Positions 19,116-27,140 of a stretch of 64,000 nt of DNA are shown one piece after another. Positions within the stretch are counted from its first letter, which is position 1. Every line of letters begins with the position of its first letter. The translations under genes and the position numbers were made by a program. This DNA comes from Bacteroides sp. Its GTDB lineage: Bacteria > Bacteroidota > Bacteroidia > Bacteroidales > Muribaculaceae. Under the pieces are notes generated by a model that saw only the letters and a program-made list of their open reading frames with translations, was not told the DNA's origin and searched no databases. The stretch is taken from contig JAAVCX010000031.1 in NCBI GenBank assembly GCA_014802105.1, forward strand, positions 23,421-87,420. Direction: 5' to 3'.

Positions 19116-20360
19116 TTAATGATTATGGGAATGACCTTCGGGGGCCACGGTGGCCTGCTCGGCGAGACGCACGAATGTGGCGCCTTTGACTACCACGGTC
19201 TCGCCGGGAGCGATGCCTGAAAGGATGGCCACGGAGTTGCCATCGGTATTTCCGAGGGTGACATTACGCTTCTCGTAGCCGTGGTCGTCGACTTTGACAA
19301 ACACGAATTTCTGACCCATCTGCTCTACTACGGCATCCAGGGGAACCGAGAGCACATTGCTGCGCGAGGCTCCCTTGAGGTAGACCTCGGTAGCACTGCC
19401 GGGGATCACGGGTGCCGAACTGTCGAACGTGAAATAGACGGGTATATATCCGGGAGTGTCGCCGGCCGAGGCTGAGGCTGAGGAGAGCAACCGGCATCCG
19501 TGGGCGTCGAGGTCGATTGACTTGCCTGTGTGGGAAGTCAGGATAGCACCTGAGACTAAGGGTAGGAACGAAGCTTGCGACACGGGTACCATGGCTCGCA
19601 AAGTCAGGCGGGTGTTGGCGGCGATCGAGGCTACGGGCTGACCGGCATCGACAAACTCACCGTTACCGACATTAACCGCCGTGATGACTCCGGCGCCGGG
19701 GGCTGTGACACTACCCGAGGCAGCCGCAGGACTATGGGCCGCTTTGGCAGCTTCGTAGGATGCGAGGGCGTCGTTATATTCCTTGAGCGTCACCAGTCCA
19801 TCGGCCAGAAGCGGAGTCACACGATCGAGCTCTCGCTTGGCACTCTGCAGGGCTGCGAGGGTCGAAGCGTTGGTGTCGCCGCCTGCTACACCGGTAGCCG
19901 AGACTGTCGCTACGGTCTGGCCGGCTTTGACCTGAGAGCCGGGGTTGATGCCCGGGGCGAGTCTCACGATGCCCGAAGTGCGGGCAACAGCTACGCTACG
20001 GTCGGCCGATGACGGAAGTATCTCGCCCGTAACCTTGAGTGTCTCTACAAATGGTGAAGGATTAATCTCGGCGACTTCTACCCCAAGTTTGAGGGCAGCC
20101 TCCGGTTTGAGGACGATTTCGTCGCCTGAATGTTCGTCATGGTTATGCTCGTGGTCGTGCTCGTGGTCATGGTCGTGGTCGTGGTCGTGCTCGTGATCAT
20201 GCTCGTGCTCGTGATCATGATCGTGGTCATGCTCATGGACATGCTCGTGTCCGTGGTGGTCATGATCATGCGAGTCATGAGAAGAAGAGGTGCAGCCGGT
20301 CATGCCGAGCACATAGATTGAAGCTACGGCAAGACTCAAAATATTTTTACCGATATTCAT
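19116..20360 (-). CDS. RND efflux periplasmic adaptor with histidine-rich N-terminus
   Basis: This 414-residue lipoprotein is the membrane-fusion subunit of the metal pump. A lipobox ends at Cys23 (LGMTGC). Residues 28-77 hold 25 histidines alternating with Asp and Glu, a flexible metal-binding tail. The usual adaptor domains follow: barrel-sandwich halves (GINPGSQVKAGQTVATVSA and TAPGAGVITAVNVGNGEFVD) around a short helical hairpin, then a beta-barrel and a C-terminal domain. The last residues (EGHSHNH) again add histidines. Tandem histidines are more often seen in zinc, nickel or cobalt proteins than in copper proteins, which would favour a Czc-type role; this is inference. Confidence 0.9.
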   Translation of the reverse strand: MNIGKNILSLAVASIYVLGMTGCTSSSHDSHDHDHHGHEHVHEHDHDHDHEHEHDHEHDHDHDHDHEHDHEHNHDEHSGDEIVLKPEAALKLGVEVAEINPSPFVETLKVTGEILPSSADRSVAVARTSGIVRLAPGINPGSQVKAGQTVATVSATGVAGGDTNASTLAALQSAKRELDRVTPLLADGLVTLKEYNDALASYEAAKAAHSPAAASGSVTAPGAGVITAVNVGNGEFVDAGQPVASIAANTRLTLRAMVPVSQASFLPLVSGAILTSHTGKSIDLDAHGCRLLSSASASAGDTPGYIPVYFTFDSSAPVIPGSATEVYLKGASRSNVLSVPLDAVVEQMGQKFVFVKVDDHGYEKRNVTLGNTDGNSVAILSGIAPGETVVVKGATFVRLAEQATVAPEGHSHNH

Positions 20361-20390
20361 GATAATGTAGTTACTTTACATAATAAAAAT

Positions 20391-20422
20391 GTGTCGGACT
20401 CCCGTGGCCAGGAGTTCGACAC
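20391..20422 (-). terminator. Hairpin between the repeat-protein gene and the efflux operon
   Basis: The arms GTGTCGGACTCC and GGAGTTCGACAC pair with one mismatch around an 8-nt loop. On the minus strand it is followed by ATTTTTATTATG, so it can terminate the upstream secreted-protein gene. It also lies at the predicted start of the efflux transcript, so a role as an operator or leader hairpin is possible. Confidence 0.55.
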
Positions 20423-20429
20423 AAAATTA
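20422..20429 (-). promoter_or_regulatory. -7 box for the metal efflux operon
   Basis: On the minus strand this reads TAATTTTG, matching TAnnTTTG, about 60 nt before the adaptor start. A convincing -33 box is lacking (TTTC at the right distance). Confidence 0.35.
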
Positions 20430-20511
20430 GTATATATTATGTGTGTGAAATTCAGAGGAACTATTACAAAATGTTAAATTCCCGAATTATGCAAGTCTCG
20501 ATATATCCTTA

Positions 20512-21639
20512 TCAAAGACCCATGGAGAGGGTTGTAAGATAGCGTCCGCCCGAGTTGCCAAATGACAGGGAAATGTATCCGTTATTGCCTGCAAACCATG
20601 TCGAGGTGATGAGTCCGCCTTGATTGGTGGTCGAGACGGGGACACCATAGCTGGTGACGAGGCCGCGGTAGACATTGTTGTATCGACTCATGTCATAGGC
20701 CGGGGTCGAGTAGTAGAAGCTTGAGGCATCAAGACCGCTCGTTCCGTAATAGAGAGCTCCGTCGGTCCAGATATAGTTCATCATGGGCACATTGCGCAGA
20801 TACACTATATCGTTGCCATAGCCGTCGACCGAGTATCCGGTGTTGTAGAGGTAGTCGAGCGATGAGCCGATAGTGATACCGAATGTCAGTCCGAGCACGC
20901 CTCGAATGACTGGAGCTCCATGGATGGGACGCCAGCTCGGAGGAGGAGTAGGGCGATAGATTGGCCTTGCCATAGCGGGACGGAAGGGGCGATGGGGAGG
21001 CTGAAGTATCACCGGACGTTTGTGGGGAGCGGCGGGAGTGTAGTGATTTCCGCCTACAGGACGTCCATGGTTATAGCCGGGGGTGCCGTAGATGGGCCTA
21101 TGACCACCGGTTGAAACTCCGGGTCGATTGCCACCGGAGGAGACCCCGGGTCGATTGCCTGTGGCCGGACGATTGACACTACCGTGATTTATATTGCTTG
21201 AGGGGGGACGGTTTGTGTTGTTGTGACTGCCGCTTATAGTGGGCCGCTGGTGGTTGTTGTTACCCGAATTGCCGCTGACGTTGGGTCGCTGGTGGTTGTT
21301 GTTACCCGAGTTGCCGCTGACGTTGGGTCGCTGGTGGTTGTTGTTGCCCGAGTTGCCGCTGACGTTGGGCCGCTGGTGGTTGTTATTGCCCGAGTTGCCG
21401 CTGACATTGGGCCGCTGGTGGTTGTTGTTACCCGAATTGCCGCCCGACAGCCCCGGACGGTTGCCGGTAGAACTCGAGGAGTGGTCGACACGCGAGTGAG
21501 TGGTTCTTCCCGAGGTCGAGGTTTCGCGACGTTCACTGCGTCCGCCATTGGCACCGCCATGACGTTGGGCAAGAGCGAGAGGTGCTGAGGAGAGACCCAA
21601 CACTGTCGCAAGAGCTATTGTCTGGATAAAATTTTTCAT
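20512..21639 (-). CDS. Secreted Asn/Gly/Pro-rich repeat protein of unknown function
   Basis: I do not recognise this 375-residue protein. It has a clear signal peptide (cleavage near residue 25, APLALAQ). A Ser/Arg/Thr-rich spacer is followed by five tandem copies of GNSGNNNHQRPNVS at residues 67-136, the last ending PTIS. A Pro/Gly/Arg-rich stretch with RPGVS and HRP motifs covers about 143-235. A C-terminal folded domain (about 245-375) is rich in Tyr, Gly and Ser and includes GLTFGITIGSSLDYLYNTGY. The layout suggests an extended low-complexity stalk and a globular head in the periplasm or at the surface. Its gene ends 151 nt before the efflux adaptor, but a terminator-like hairpin separates them. 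Confidence 0.75.
   Translation of the reverse strand: MKNFIQTIALATVLGLSSAPLALAQRHGGANGGRSERRETSTSGRTTHSRVDHSSSSTGNRPGLSGGNSGNNNHQRPNVSGNSGNNNHQRPNVSGNSGNNNHQRPNVSGNSGNNNHQRPNVSGNSGNNNHQRPTISGSHNNTNRPPSSNINHGSVNRPATGNRPGVSSGGNRPGVSTGGHRPIYGTPGYNHGRPVGGNHYTPAAPHKRPVILQPPHRPFRPAMARPIYRPTPPPSWRPIHGAPVIRGVLGLTFGITIGSSLDYLYNTGYSVDGYGNDIVYLRNVPMMNYIWTDGALYYGTSGLDASSFYYSTPAYDMSRYNNVYRGLVTSYGVPVSTTNQGGLITSTWFAGNNGYISLSFGNSGGRYLTTLSMGL
21232..21441 (-). repeat. Five in-frame 42-bp tandem repeats
   Basis: Five copies of a 42-bp unit, nearly identical at DNA level, encode the 14-residue repeats of the secreted protein. Differences between copies are mostly silent. Such arrays tend to vary in copy number between strains. 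Confidence 0.9.
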
Positions 21640-21819
21640 GATTTCCCGAGATTAGAACAATCAATAATGTGTTATATATCTCTTAGAACAAGAAAACAAC
21701 CGAAAGTTTAGATTACGAGCCATCGTGATTGTCAAAAATTCTTTAAATAGGAAGTTTTGACCAATCTATTGGTCGGATGGGTCAATTATTGCCATCGTGT
21801 CAGGGAGAGAGTTGTCAAT

Positions 21820-22860
21820 TCAGCCCTTGTCGGAGGCTGAAGTGGCAGCGAGAGGATTCCATCCCTGGGCACGCAGAGGTATCTCGGCACCGTCGGGGGT
21901 GACGAGCGCACATCCCAGTTCGGGCTTGGTGATATGGCCTATGACTTTCACTCCCGGCATGTCCTTGACTTTCTCGTGGCAGTGGAGTGGCACAGTGAAG
22001 AGGAGCTCATAGTCCTCGCCACCGTTCAGTGCTGCCATTATCACATTCATGCCGAGTTCTTCAGCCATCACAGCTGTCTGATAGTCGATGGGGATACGAT
22101 CTTCATAGACGCGACAGCCCACGTTGCTGTCATGGGCTATGTGGAGCAGATCGGAGCTGAGGCCGTCGCTGATGTCCATCATGGCGGTGGGGACGATGCC
22201 GTCCTTAGCGAGCTGAGCCACGATGTCCTTGCGGGCCTCGGGTTTGAGCTGACGCTCAACGATGTATTCCTTCCCTCCGAAATCGGGACGGAAGTCCTTC
22301 TGTCCGGCCGATGCTATCTTCTCGCGTTCAAGCAGCTGGAGACCCATATAGGCGGCTCCGAGGTCGCCCGACACGCAGATTAGGTCGGTGTCGCGGGCTC
22401 CTGAGCGAGTGACCACCTTGGAGGCTTCGGCTTCACCTATGCAGGTGATCGAGATGACAAGACCCTGGCGCGAAGAGGTTGTGTCGCCCCCCACGAGGTC
22501 TACGCCATAGATGTTGCAAGCCAGACGTATGCCACTGTATAGCTCCTCGATGTGTTCGACCGTGAAGCGGCTCGATATACCGAGCGAGACGGTGATCTGA
22601 CGTGGGGTGCCGTTCATGGCGTATACGTCAGAGAAGTTGACTACGGCTGATTTGTAGCCGAGATGTTTCAAAGGCACGTAGGTGAGGTCGAAGTGAACAC
22701 CTTCGAGCAGAAGGTCGGTGGTGACGAGTATATCGGTGTCGTGATTGCGCAACACGGCACAATCGTCGCCTACAGAGCGTATTGTTGATGAGTTGACTGT
22801 CGGAAGGTCTTTGGTGAGACGGTCGATGAGGCCAAACTCACCCAGTTGTGAAATCTCCAT
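21820..22860 (-). CDS. thiL: Thiamine-monophosphate kinase
   Basis: ThiL phosphorylates thiamine monophosphate with ATP to give thiamine diphosphate, the active cofactor. The 346-residue cytoplasmic protein has the PurM-like fold and its metal and nucleotide motifs: SVGDDCAVLR near residue 26, DVYAMNGTPRQITVSLGIS, DLVGGDTTSS and DISDGLSSDLLHIAHDSNVG. Length is normal. It is the last gene of a probable sppA-lpxK-PNP-thiL run. The 146 nt between it and the PNP gene carry an AT-rich direct repeat (AGTATAGAGTATA-like) but no clear promoter. Confidence 0.93.
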   Translation of the reverse strand: MEISQLGEFGLIDRLTKDLPTVNSSTIRSVGDDCAVLRNHDTDILVTTDLLLEGVHFDLTYVPLKHLGYKSAVVNFSDVYAMNGTPRQITVSLGISSRFTVEHIEELYSGIRLACNIYGVDLVGGDTTSSRQGLVISITCIGEAEASKVVTRSGARDTDLICVSGDLGAAYMGLQLLEREKIASAGQKDFRPDFGGKEYIVERQLKPEARKDIVAQLAKDGIVPTAMMDISDGLSSDLLHIAHDSNVGCRVYEDRIPIDYQTAVMAEELGMNVIMAALNGGEDYELLFTVPLHCHEKVKDMPGVKVIGHITKPELGCALVTPDGAEIPLRAQGWNPLAATSASDKG

Positions 22861-23006
22861 TTTAGTATAGAGTATAAAGTATAGAGTATAGAGTTGGGCG
22901 TGATTTAGGGGTGTGGTGTGACGGGGTATCTCTCTGAAAAGGGAGAGTGAACTCAGAAGCTTTCAGGACATTAGAGAGCCCTTGACTACCTGAGGTGATT
23001 GAAGAG

Positions 23007-23819
23007 TCAACAGCGGTTGACGAGCTCTTTCATGATCTCCAGGCATTTGGGCTGTGCCAGGACAGCGGCCTGCTGCACCTCTTCATGGGTCGGTACCTGC
23101 CTGATGTCCTTTCCTCCGAGGTCGGTGATCACGGATATACCATAGACACGCATGCCGGCATGGTTAGCCACAATGACTTCGGGCACTGTCGACATGCCTA
23201 CGCAGTCGCCGCCTATGATGCGGTAGAACTCATATTCGGCAGGAGTCTCGAAGGTAGGACCGCTGACACCGACATAGACACCGTGCATCAGGCGTATACC
23301 TTTCTCGGCGGCTATGATATCGGCCAGTCTGATGAGTTCTCGGTCGTAGGCGTAGGTCATGGCCGGGAAACGGGTGCCGAGCTCGGGATAGTTACGTCCG
23401 CGCAGAGGGTGTTCGGGAAAGAGGTTGATATGGTCGGTGATGGTCATCACGTCGCCGACCTGAAACTCCTTGTTCATGCCGCCCGAAGCGTTGGAGACAA
23501 AGAGGGTGTCGACACCGAGAGCCTTGAATACTCTGACGGGAAAGGTGACGGTCTTCATGTCGTAACCTTCATAGAAATGAAAGCGTCCCTGCATGGCTAT
23601 CACAGGTCGATCGCCGAGGTGTCCGAAAATGAGATTGCCGCTATGGCCCTCGACTGTCGAGACCGGAAAGTTGGGTATCTCACTGTAAGGTATATACAGG
23701 GCATCAGTGATATGATCGACCAACGGGCCGAGACCTGTGCCGAGGATGATTGCAACACGAGGCATCTCGCCCACTCGTGAGCGCAGATATGAAGCTGTCT
23801 GATTGATTTTTTCGAGCAT
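23007..23819 (-). CDS. Purine nucleoside phosphorylase
   Basis: This 270-residue enzyme splits purine nucleosides with phosphate into free base and (deoxy)ribose 1-phosphate for salvage. It is of the trimeric PNP/MTAP type, with VAIILGTGLGPLVDHI, VEGHSGNLIFGHLGDRPV, MQGRFHFYEGYDM and SNASGGMN as phosphate- and purine-site blocks. The start at 23819 (MLEKINQTASYLRS) gives the normal family length; the frame is open for 34 more codons upstream to 23921, but that extension has no family resemblance. Confidence 0.92.
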   Translation of the reverse strand: MLEKINQTASYLRSRVGEMPRVAIILGTGLGPLVDHITDALYIPYSEIPNFPVSTVEGHSGNLIFGHLGDRPVIAMQGRFHFYEGYDMKTVTFPVRVFKALGVDTLFVSNASGGMNKEFQVGDVMTITDHINLFPEHPLRGRNYPELGTRFPAMTYAYDRELIRLADIIAAEKGIRLMHGVYVGVSGPTFETPAEYEFYRIIGGDCVGMSTVPEVIVANHAGMRVYGISVITDLGGKDIRQVPTHEEVQQAAVLAQPKCLEIMKELVNRC

Positions 23820-23930
23820 GGCGTCAAGTGGGTTTCTGGAGTGAATAATGACCGACTGCATGTCGGATGTCCCCGTCGGCGATGTCTTGCTGTATCCGGA
23901 GGGATGGAAGACAGAGGTCAACGGAGTCGT

Positions 23931-25037
23931 TCAACGATTTTTAAACAAGCTTGAGTCGCGGATAGTTTTCTCGATACACTCTGAAAAAGAGCGGTCGTTG
24001 CCGCGGTCGATAAATCCTACATTGATGGGCACATAGAAAATATGGCTCTTGAGCGAATGGGGGAAGTAGGGATTATTGAACAATCGCACTGAGTCTTTCT
24101 CGGTAGTGACAATGAATTTACCGCTCTTGGCCGGAAGGGCGTTGTAGGCATTCTCGATGTCGGTCATGTCAGAGGCGGTAAAATTGTGATGGTCACCGAA
24201 GCGCATGAGCTTGACCTTGGCTTTGCGACGACGCAGGTAGCGGGCGAAGGGTCGCGGATTGGCCACTCCGCTCACAAGGAGCAGGGGAGTGCCGGGAGCA
24301 AGGGTTTCGAGTGACGGAATTGTCTCGACCGAGTCGGGAAAGACCGGTACGAGGTGACCATAATTATAGTGGGAGAAATAGAGTTTCTGAAATGGGAACA
24401 GCGAGAGGTTTTCCTCGAAAATGCGATATTGCATTGGTTTCATGCCTGGAGGACACTTTGTGACCACTACTATATCGGCACGGTTGAGGGCCGAGCGAGG
24501 CTCGCGCAGGCGTCCGTAGGGGAGCAGGCTGTCTTTGAACACAGGGCGGCTGTACTCGGTGAGCACTATCGATACCGTTGGCTTGACATAGCGGTGTTGG
24601 AAGGCGTCGTCGAGAATGATGAGATTGATCGAGGGGTTGATCTCAAGCATGCGGTTGATACCTATCACACGTTTCTCACACACCGCCACCGTGATCTTAG
24701 GGCCAAACTTGCGGTAGATCTGATAGGACTCATCTCCTATATCCTCGGGGCGCGACTGGGGAGTGGCCAGGACAAAGCCTTTGGTGGCACGCTTGTAGCC
24801 GCGCGAGAGCACTCCGATGTTATAACGGTCCATGAGTTCCTCTACGATATGCTCGACATGTGGAGTCTTGCCTGTACCGCCCATGGCGATATTTCCGACC
24901 ACTACCACCGGCACATTGAACTCCTGCTGTTTGTAGAAGCCATGTTCAAACAGTTTGTTGCGCACGGCTACCCCGAGCCCGTAGAGGCGTGAAATAGGGT
25001 AGAGGAGCAACGCTGAGAGCAATTTGTTTCGTGCCAT
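23931..25037 (-). CDS. lpxK: Tetraacyldisaccharide 4'-kinase
   Basis: LpxK adds the 4'-phosphate to the lipid A precursor at the inner face of the inner membrane, so this organism makes lipopolysaccharide or lipooligosaccharide. The 368-residue protein has an N-terminal membrane-associating helix (LLYPISRLYGLGVAVRN), the Walker A block GNIAMGGTGKTPH near residue 50 and the Walker B/aspartate region LIILDDAFQHRYV. Length is normal. It lies 64 nt after sppA and 111 nt before the PNP start. Confidence 0.93.
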   Translation of the reverse strand: MARNKLLSALLLYPISRLYGLGVAVRNKLFEHGFYKQQEFNVPVVVVGNIAMGGTGKTPHVEHIVEELMDRYNIGVLSRGYKRATKGFVLATPQSRPEDIGDESYQIYRKFGPKITVAVCEKRVIGINRMLEINPSINLIILDDAFQHRYVKPTVSIVLTEYSRPVFKDSLLPYGRLREPRSALNRADIVVVTKCPPGMKPMQYRIFEENLSLFPFQKLYFSHYNYGHLVPVFPDSVETIPSLETLAPGTPLLLVSGVANPRPFARYLRRRKAKVKLMRFGDHHNFTASDMTDIENAYNALPAKSGKFIVTTEKDSVRLFNNPYFPHSLKSHIFYVPINVGFIDRGNDRSFSECIEKTIRDSSLFKNR

Positions 25038-25101
25038 GGCTTTGGTGTGGGGTGGAGGATATGTTCAGGTGGGTAGAGTATTATCGAGGAGAATAGAGCG
25101 C

Positions 25102-26883
25102 TCAGAGATCGATGGTGACAAAGTCCATGCGGGCCTGAACCGGGGCCATGACGGTGACCTGACGGGAGGCTTCATAGAGAGGAGCCAGAGATCCGAGCTG
25201 GCGGCTGACAACGGAATTTTTGAAATCTTCCGAGAGTTCTATAAGTTCGTCATACCATTTGCGGGGAGCGGGATATGATACCACTGTCCAATTTTTCGCA
25301 CCGATTTCCGAAGCCATGCCTTTGATAGCTTTGTCGAGGCCGCCTATCTCGTCGACAAGACCCAGGCTCAAGGCCCGGTCGCCCGACCATACACGTCCCT
25401 CGGCGATCGCCTTGATAGAATCTTGAGAAATATGCCGACCCTCTGCGCAACGTGATGTGAACAGCTCATATCCGCGGTTGACGTATGTCTGCATGGCTGC
25501 ACGCTGAGCCGGGGTCATGGGTTGGAGAGTGTTGGGAAATTGAACACCGTCGACAGTAGTGACGGTCGAGGTCGTGACACCGAGTTTGTCGGCCATTAGT
25601 CCATGAAAGTCGGGGATGAGTCCGAATATACCGATTGAGCCTGTCAGAGTTGTGGGCTGAGCATAGATGCGGTCGGCACCACAGGATATATAGTATCCGC
25701 CCGAAGCGGCATAGTCGCTCATGGAGACATAGAAAGGTTTGCCGGTGATCTTCTTCCACTGCTGGAGAGCTTCCCAGATCTGCTCGGAGGCGTTGGCCGA
25801 TCCACCCCCCGAGTTGACTACCATCACGAGGCCGTCGAGATCATCGTCCTCGGCAAGATCGAGTATCTGAGGCACCAGGCGCGAGGCCACGATGCCGTCG
25901 CCGGTCTCATCAGTGATATCGCCCACGGCATAAAGTACACCGATGGTCGCATCATTCCCCTTGCCGTAACGGTCAATGTCGCGCGACTTGCAGTAGTAGG
26001 GAACCGAGACGGGATTGAGGTCGTCGGTCGAGTCACATCCGATGGCCTTGGCGAGGATCTCGTCAAACTCATGACGGTAGACGAGACGGTCGACGATGCC
26101 GCGGCTGACGTAATCGGCGGGCGCGAAGGCAAAGCTACCCTCTTTAGCCCAGGCTGCGACCGAGTCGGGCGACACGTGTCGGGCCTCGGAAATAGACAAG
26201 GCTATCGGCTGCCACATATCGTCGAGCAACTGAGACATCTGCTCTCGTGCGGGCTGGCTCATGGATGTGAGCGTGAACGGCTCTACGGCACTTTTGTAGG
26301 TGCCGACCTTCACGACCTGCATGTCTATGCCGAGCTTGTCGAGCAGACCCTTGAAATAGAGATTGGTCGAGGAGAGACCGCTGATATACACCTGGCCTAT
26401 CGGATTGAGGAAGATGGAGTCGGCCACCGAGGCAATATAGTAATCGCCCTGAATGTAGATGTCGCCGTAGGCATAGACCCATTTATCAGGAGCTGATTTC
26501 TTGAAATGCTGAAGGGCCTCGCGTATGGCCTGACGCTGGGCCAGACCGGCTGCTGATCCGTCACACTCGATGACTATACCGTCGATTTTATCATCGGAGG
26601 CAGCTTCGCGTATAGCACCGACGATCTCGTTGAGACCGAGGGTCGCAGAGTGGTCACCTCTGATGGCTGCCAGTGGGTCGAGGTTGCCGGGGCGCTCGGT
26701 GATCTCTCCGTTGAGCTTGAGGTTGAGATAGCTGTGTCGGGAGATCTTGACATTACTTTTCTCGCCCATTACGGTAGAGGTTCCAATGGCGGCTATGACA
26801 AGGACAACACCTATGCTCAGCAGAAATAGAGATACCCAAATTCCGGCGAGGGCTCCAAGAAATGATATGAAAAATCGTTTCAC
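25102..26883 (-). CDS. sppA: Signal peptide peptidase SppA, 67-kDa type
   Basis: SppA degrades cleaved signal peptides at the inner membrane. The 593-residue protein has an N-terminal membrane anchor (about residues 5-35) and two tandem S49 domains. The catalytic pair of the double-domain form is visible: Lys197 in GTYKSAVEPF in the first half and Ser394 in YAASGGYYIS in the second half. Length matches the E. coli 618-residue type. It is the first gene of the lpxK operon and has a well-formed promoter upstream. Confidence 0.94.
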   Translation of the reverse strand: MKRFFISFLGALAGIWVSLFLLSIGVVLVIAAIGTSTVMGEKSNVKISRHSYLNLKLNGEITERPGNLDPLAAIRGDHSATLGLNEIVGAIREAASDDKIDGIVIECDGSAAGLAQRQAIREALQHFKKSAPDKWVYAYGDIYIQGDYYIASVADSIFLNPIGQVYISGLSSTNLYFKGLLDKLGIDMQVVKVGTYKSAVEPFTLTSMSQPAREQMSQLLDDMWQPIALSISEARHVSPDSVAAWAKEGSFAFAPADYVSRGIVDRLVYRHEFDEILAKAIGCDSTDDLNPVSVPYYCKSRDIDRYGKGNDATIGVLYAVGDITDETGDGIVASRLVPQILDLAEDDDLDGLVMVVNSGGGSANASEQIWEALQQWKKITGKPFYVSMSDYAASGGYYISCGADRIYAQPTTLTGSIGIFGLIPDFHGLMADKLGVTTSTVTTVDGVQFPNTLQPMTPAQRAAMQTYVNRGYELFTSRCAEGRHISQDSIKAIAEGRVWSGDRALSLGLVDEIGGLDKAIKGMASEIGAKNWTVVSYPAPRKWYDELIELSEDFKNSVVSRQLGSLAPLYEASRQVTVMAPVQARMDFVTIDL

Positions 26884-26970
26884 TTTAGTAATACACTTAA
26901 GTTAGTTTAAAGAAGCCACAATGATCTGACAATCTCTTGATCAGATATTATTAATGTGGGTAATAGACCA

Positions 26971-27002
26971 CAAAATTAACATATCTATATATTTTAAGCA
27001 AA
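26971..27002 (-). promoter_or_regulatory. Promoter of the sppA-lpxK operon
   Basis: On the minus strand TTTG (26999-27002) is followed after 20 nt by TAATTTTG (26971-26978). The predicted leader to sppA is about 80 nt. Confidence 0.6.
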
Positions 27003-27049
27003 AAACTGCCTCTAAAAATTGATTTTCCAAGGGATTTTCAGGGTTTTGA

Positions 27050-27092
27050 AAAGAAAAAAGCGTGACGCGGGCCCGATGTCCACGTCACGCTT
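27050..27092 (-). terminator. Terminator of the glutamine synthetase gene
   Basis: The hairpin AAGCGTGACG / CGTCACGCTT at 27058-27092 is followed on the minus strand by a T-rich run (CTTTTTTCTTTTC). It lies 48 nt beyond the stop codon. Confidence 0.8.
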
Positions 27093-27140
27093 CATATTCT
27101 CTTGTTGAGTAAAAATCAGCAAGGAGCGGCAGGTGTGATG

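Noticed and set aside
20118..20280. GTGGTC/CATGAT-rich simple repeat in the efflux adaptor gene
   Set aside because: It is the His/Asp/Glu-coding tail, in frame and directly behind the lipobox, so it is not an independent DNA repeat.
21232..21441. Regular 42-bp repeats that could be mistaken for a CRISPR array
   Set aside because: There are no unique spacers; repeats are contiguous, in frame and encode a 14-residue protein repeat.
23820..23921. 34-residue N-terminal extension of purine nucleoside phosphorylase
   Set aside because: The family normally begins at the MLEKINQ position; the extension is Ser/Thr/Pro-rich with no signal peptide pattern.
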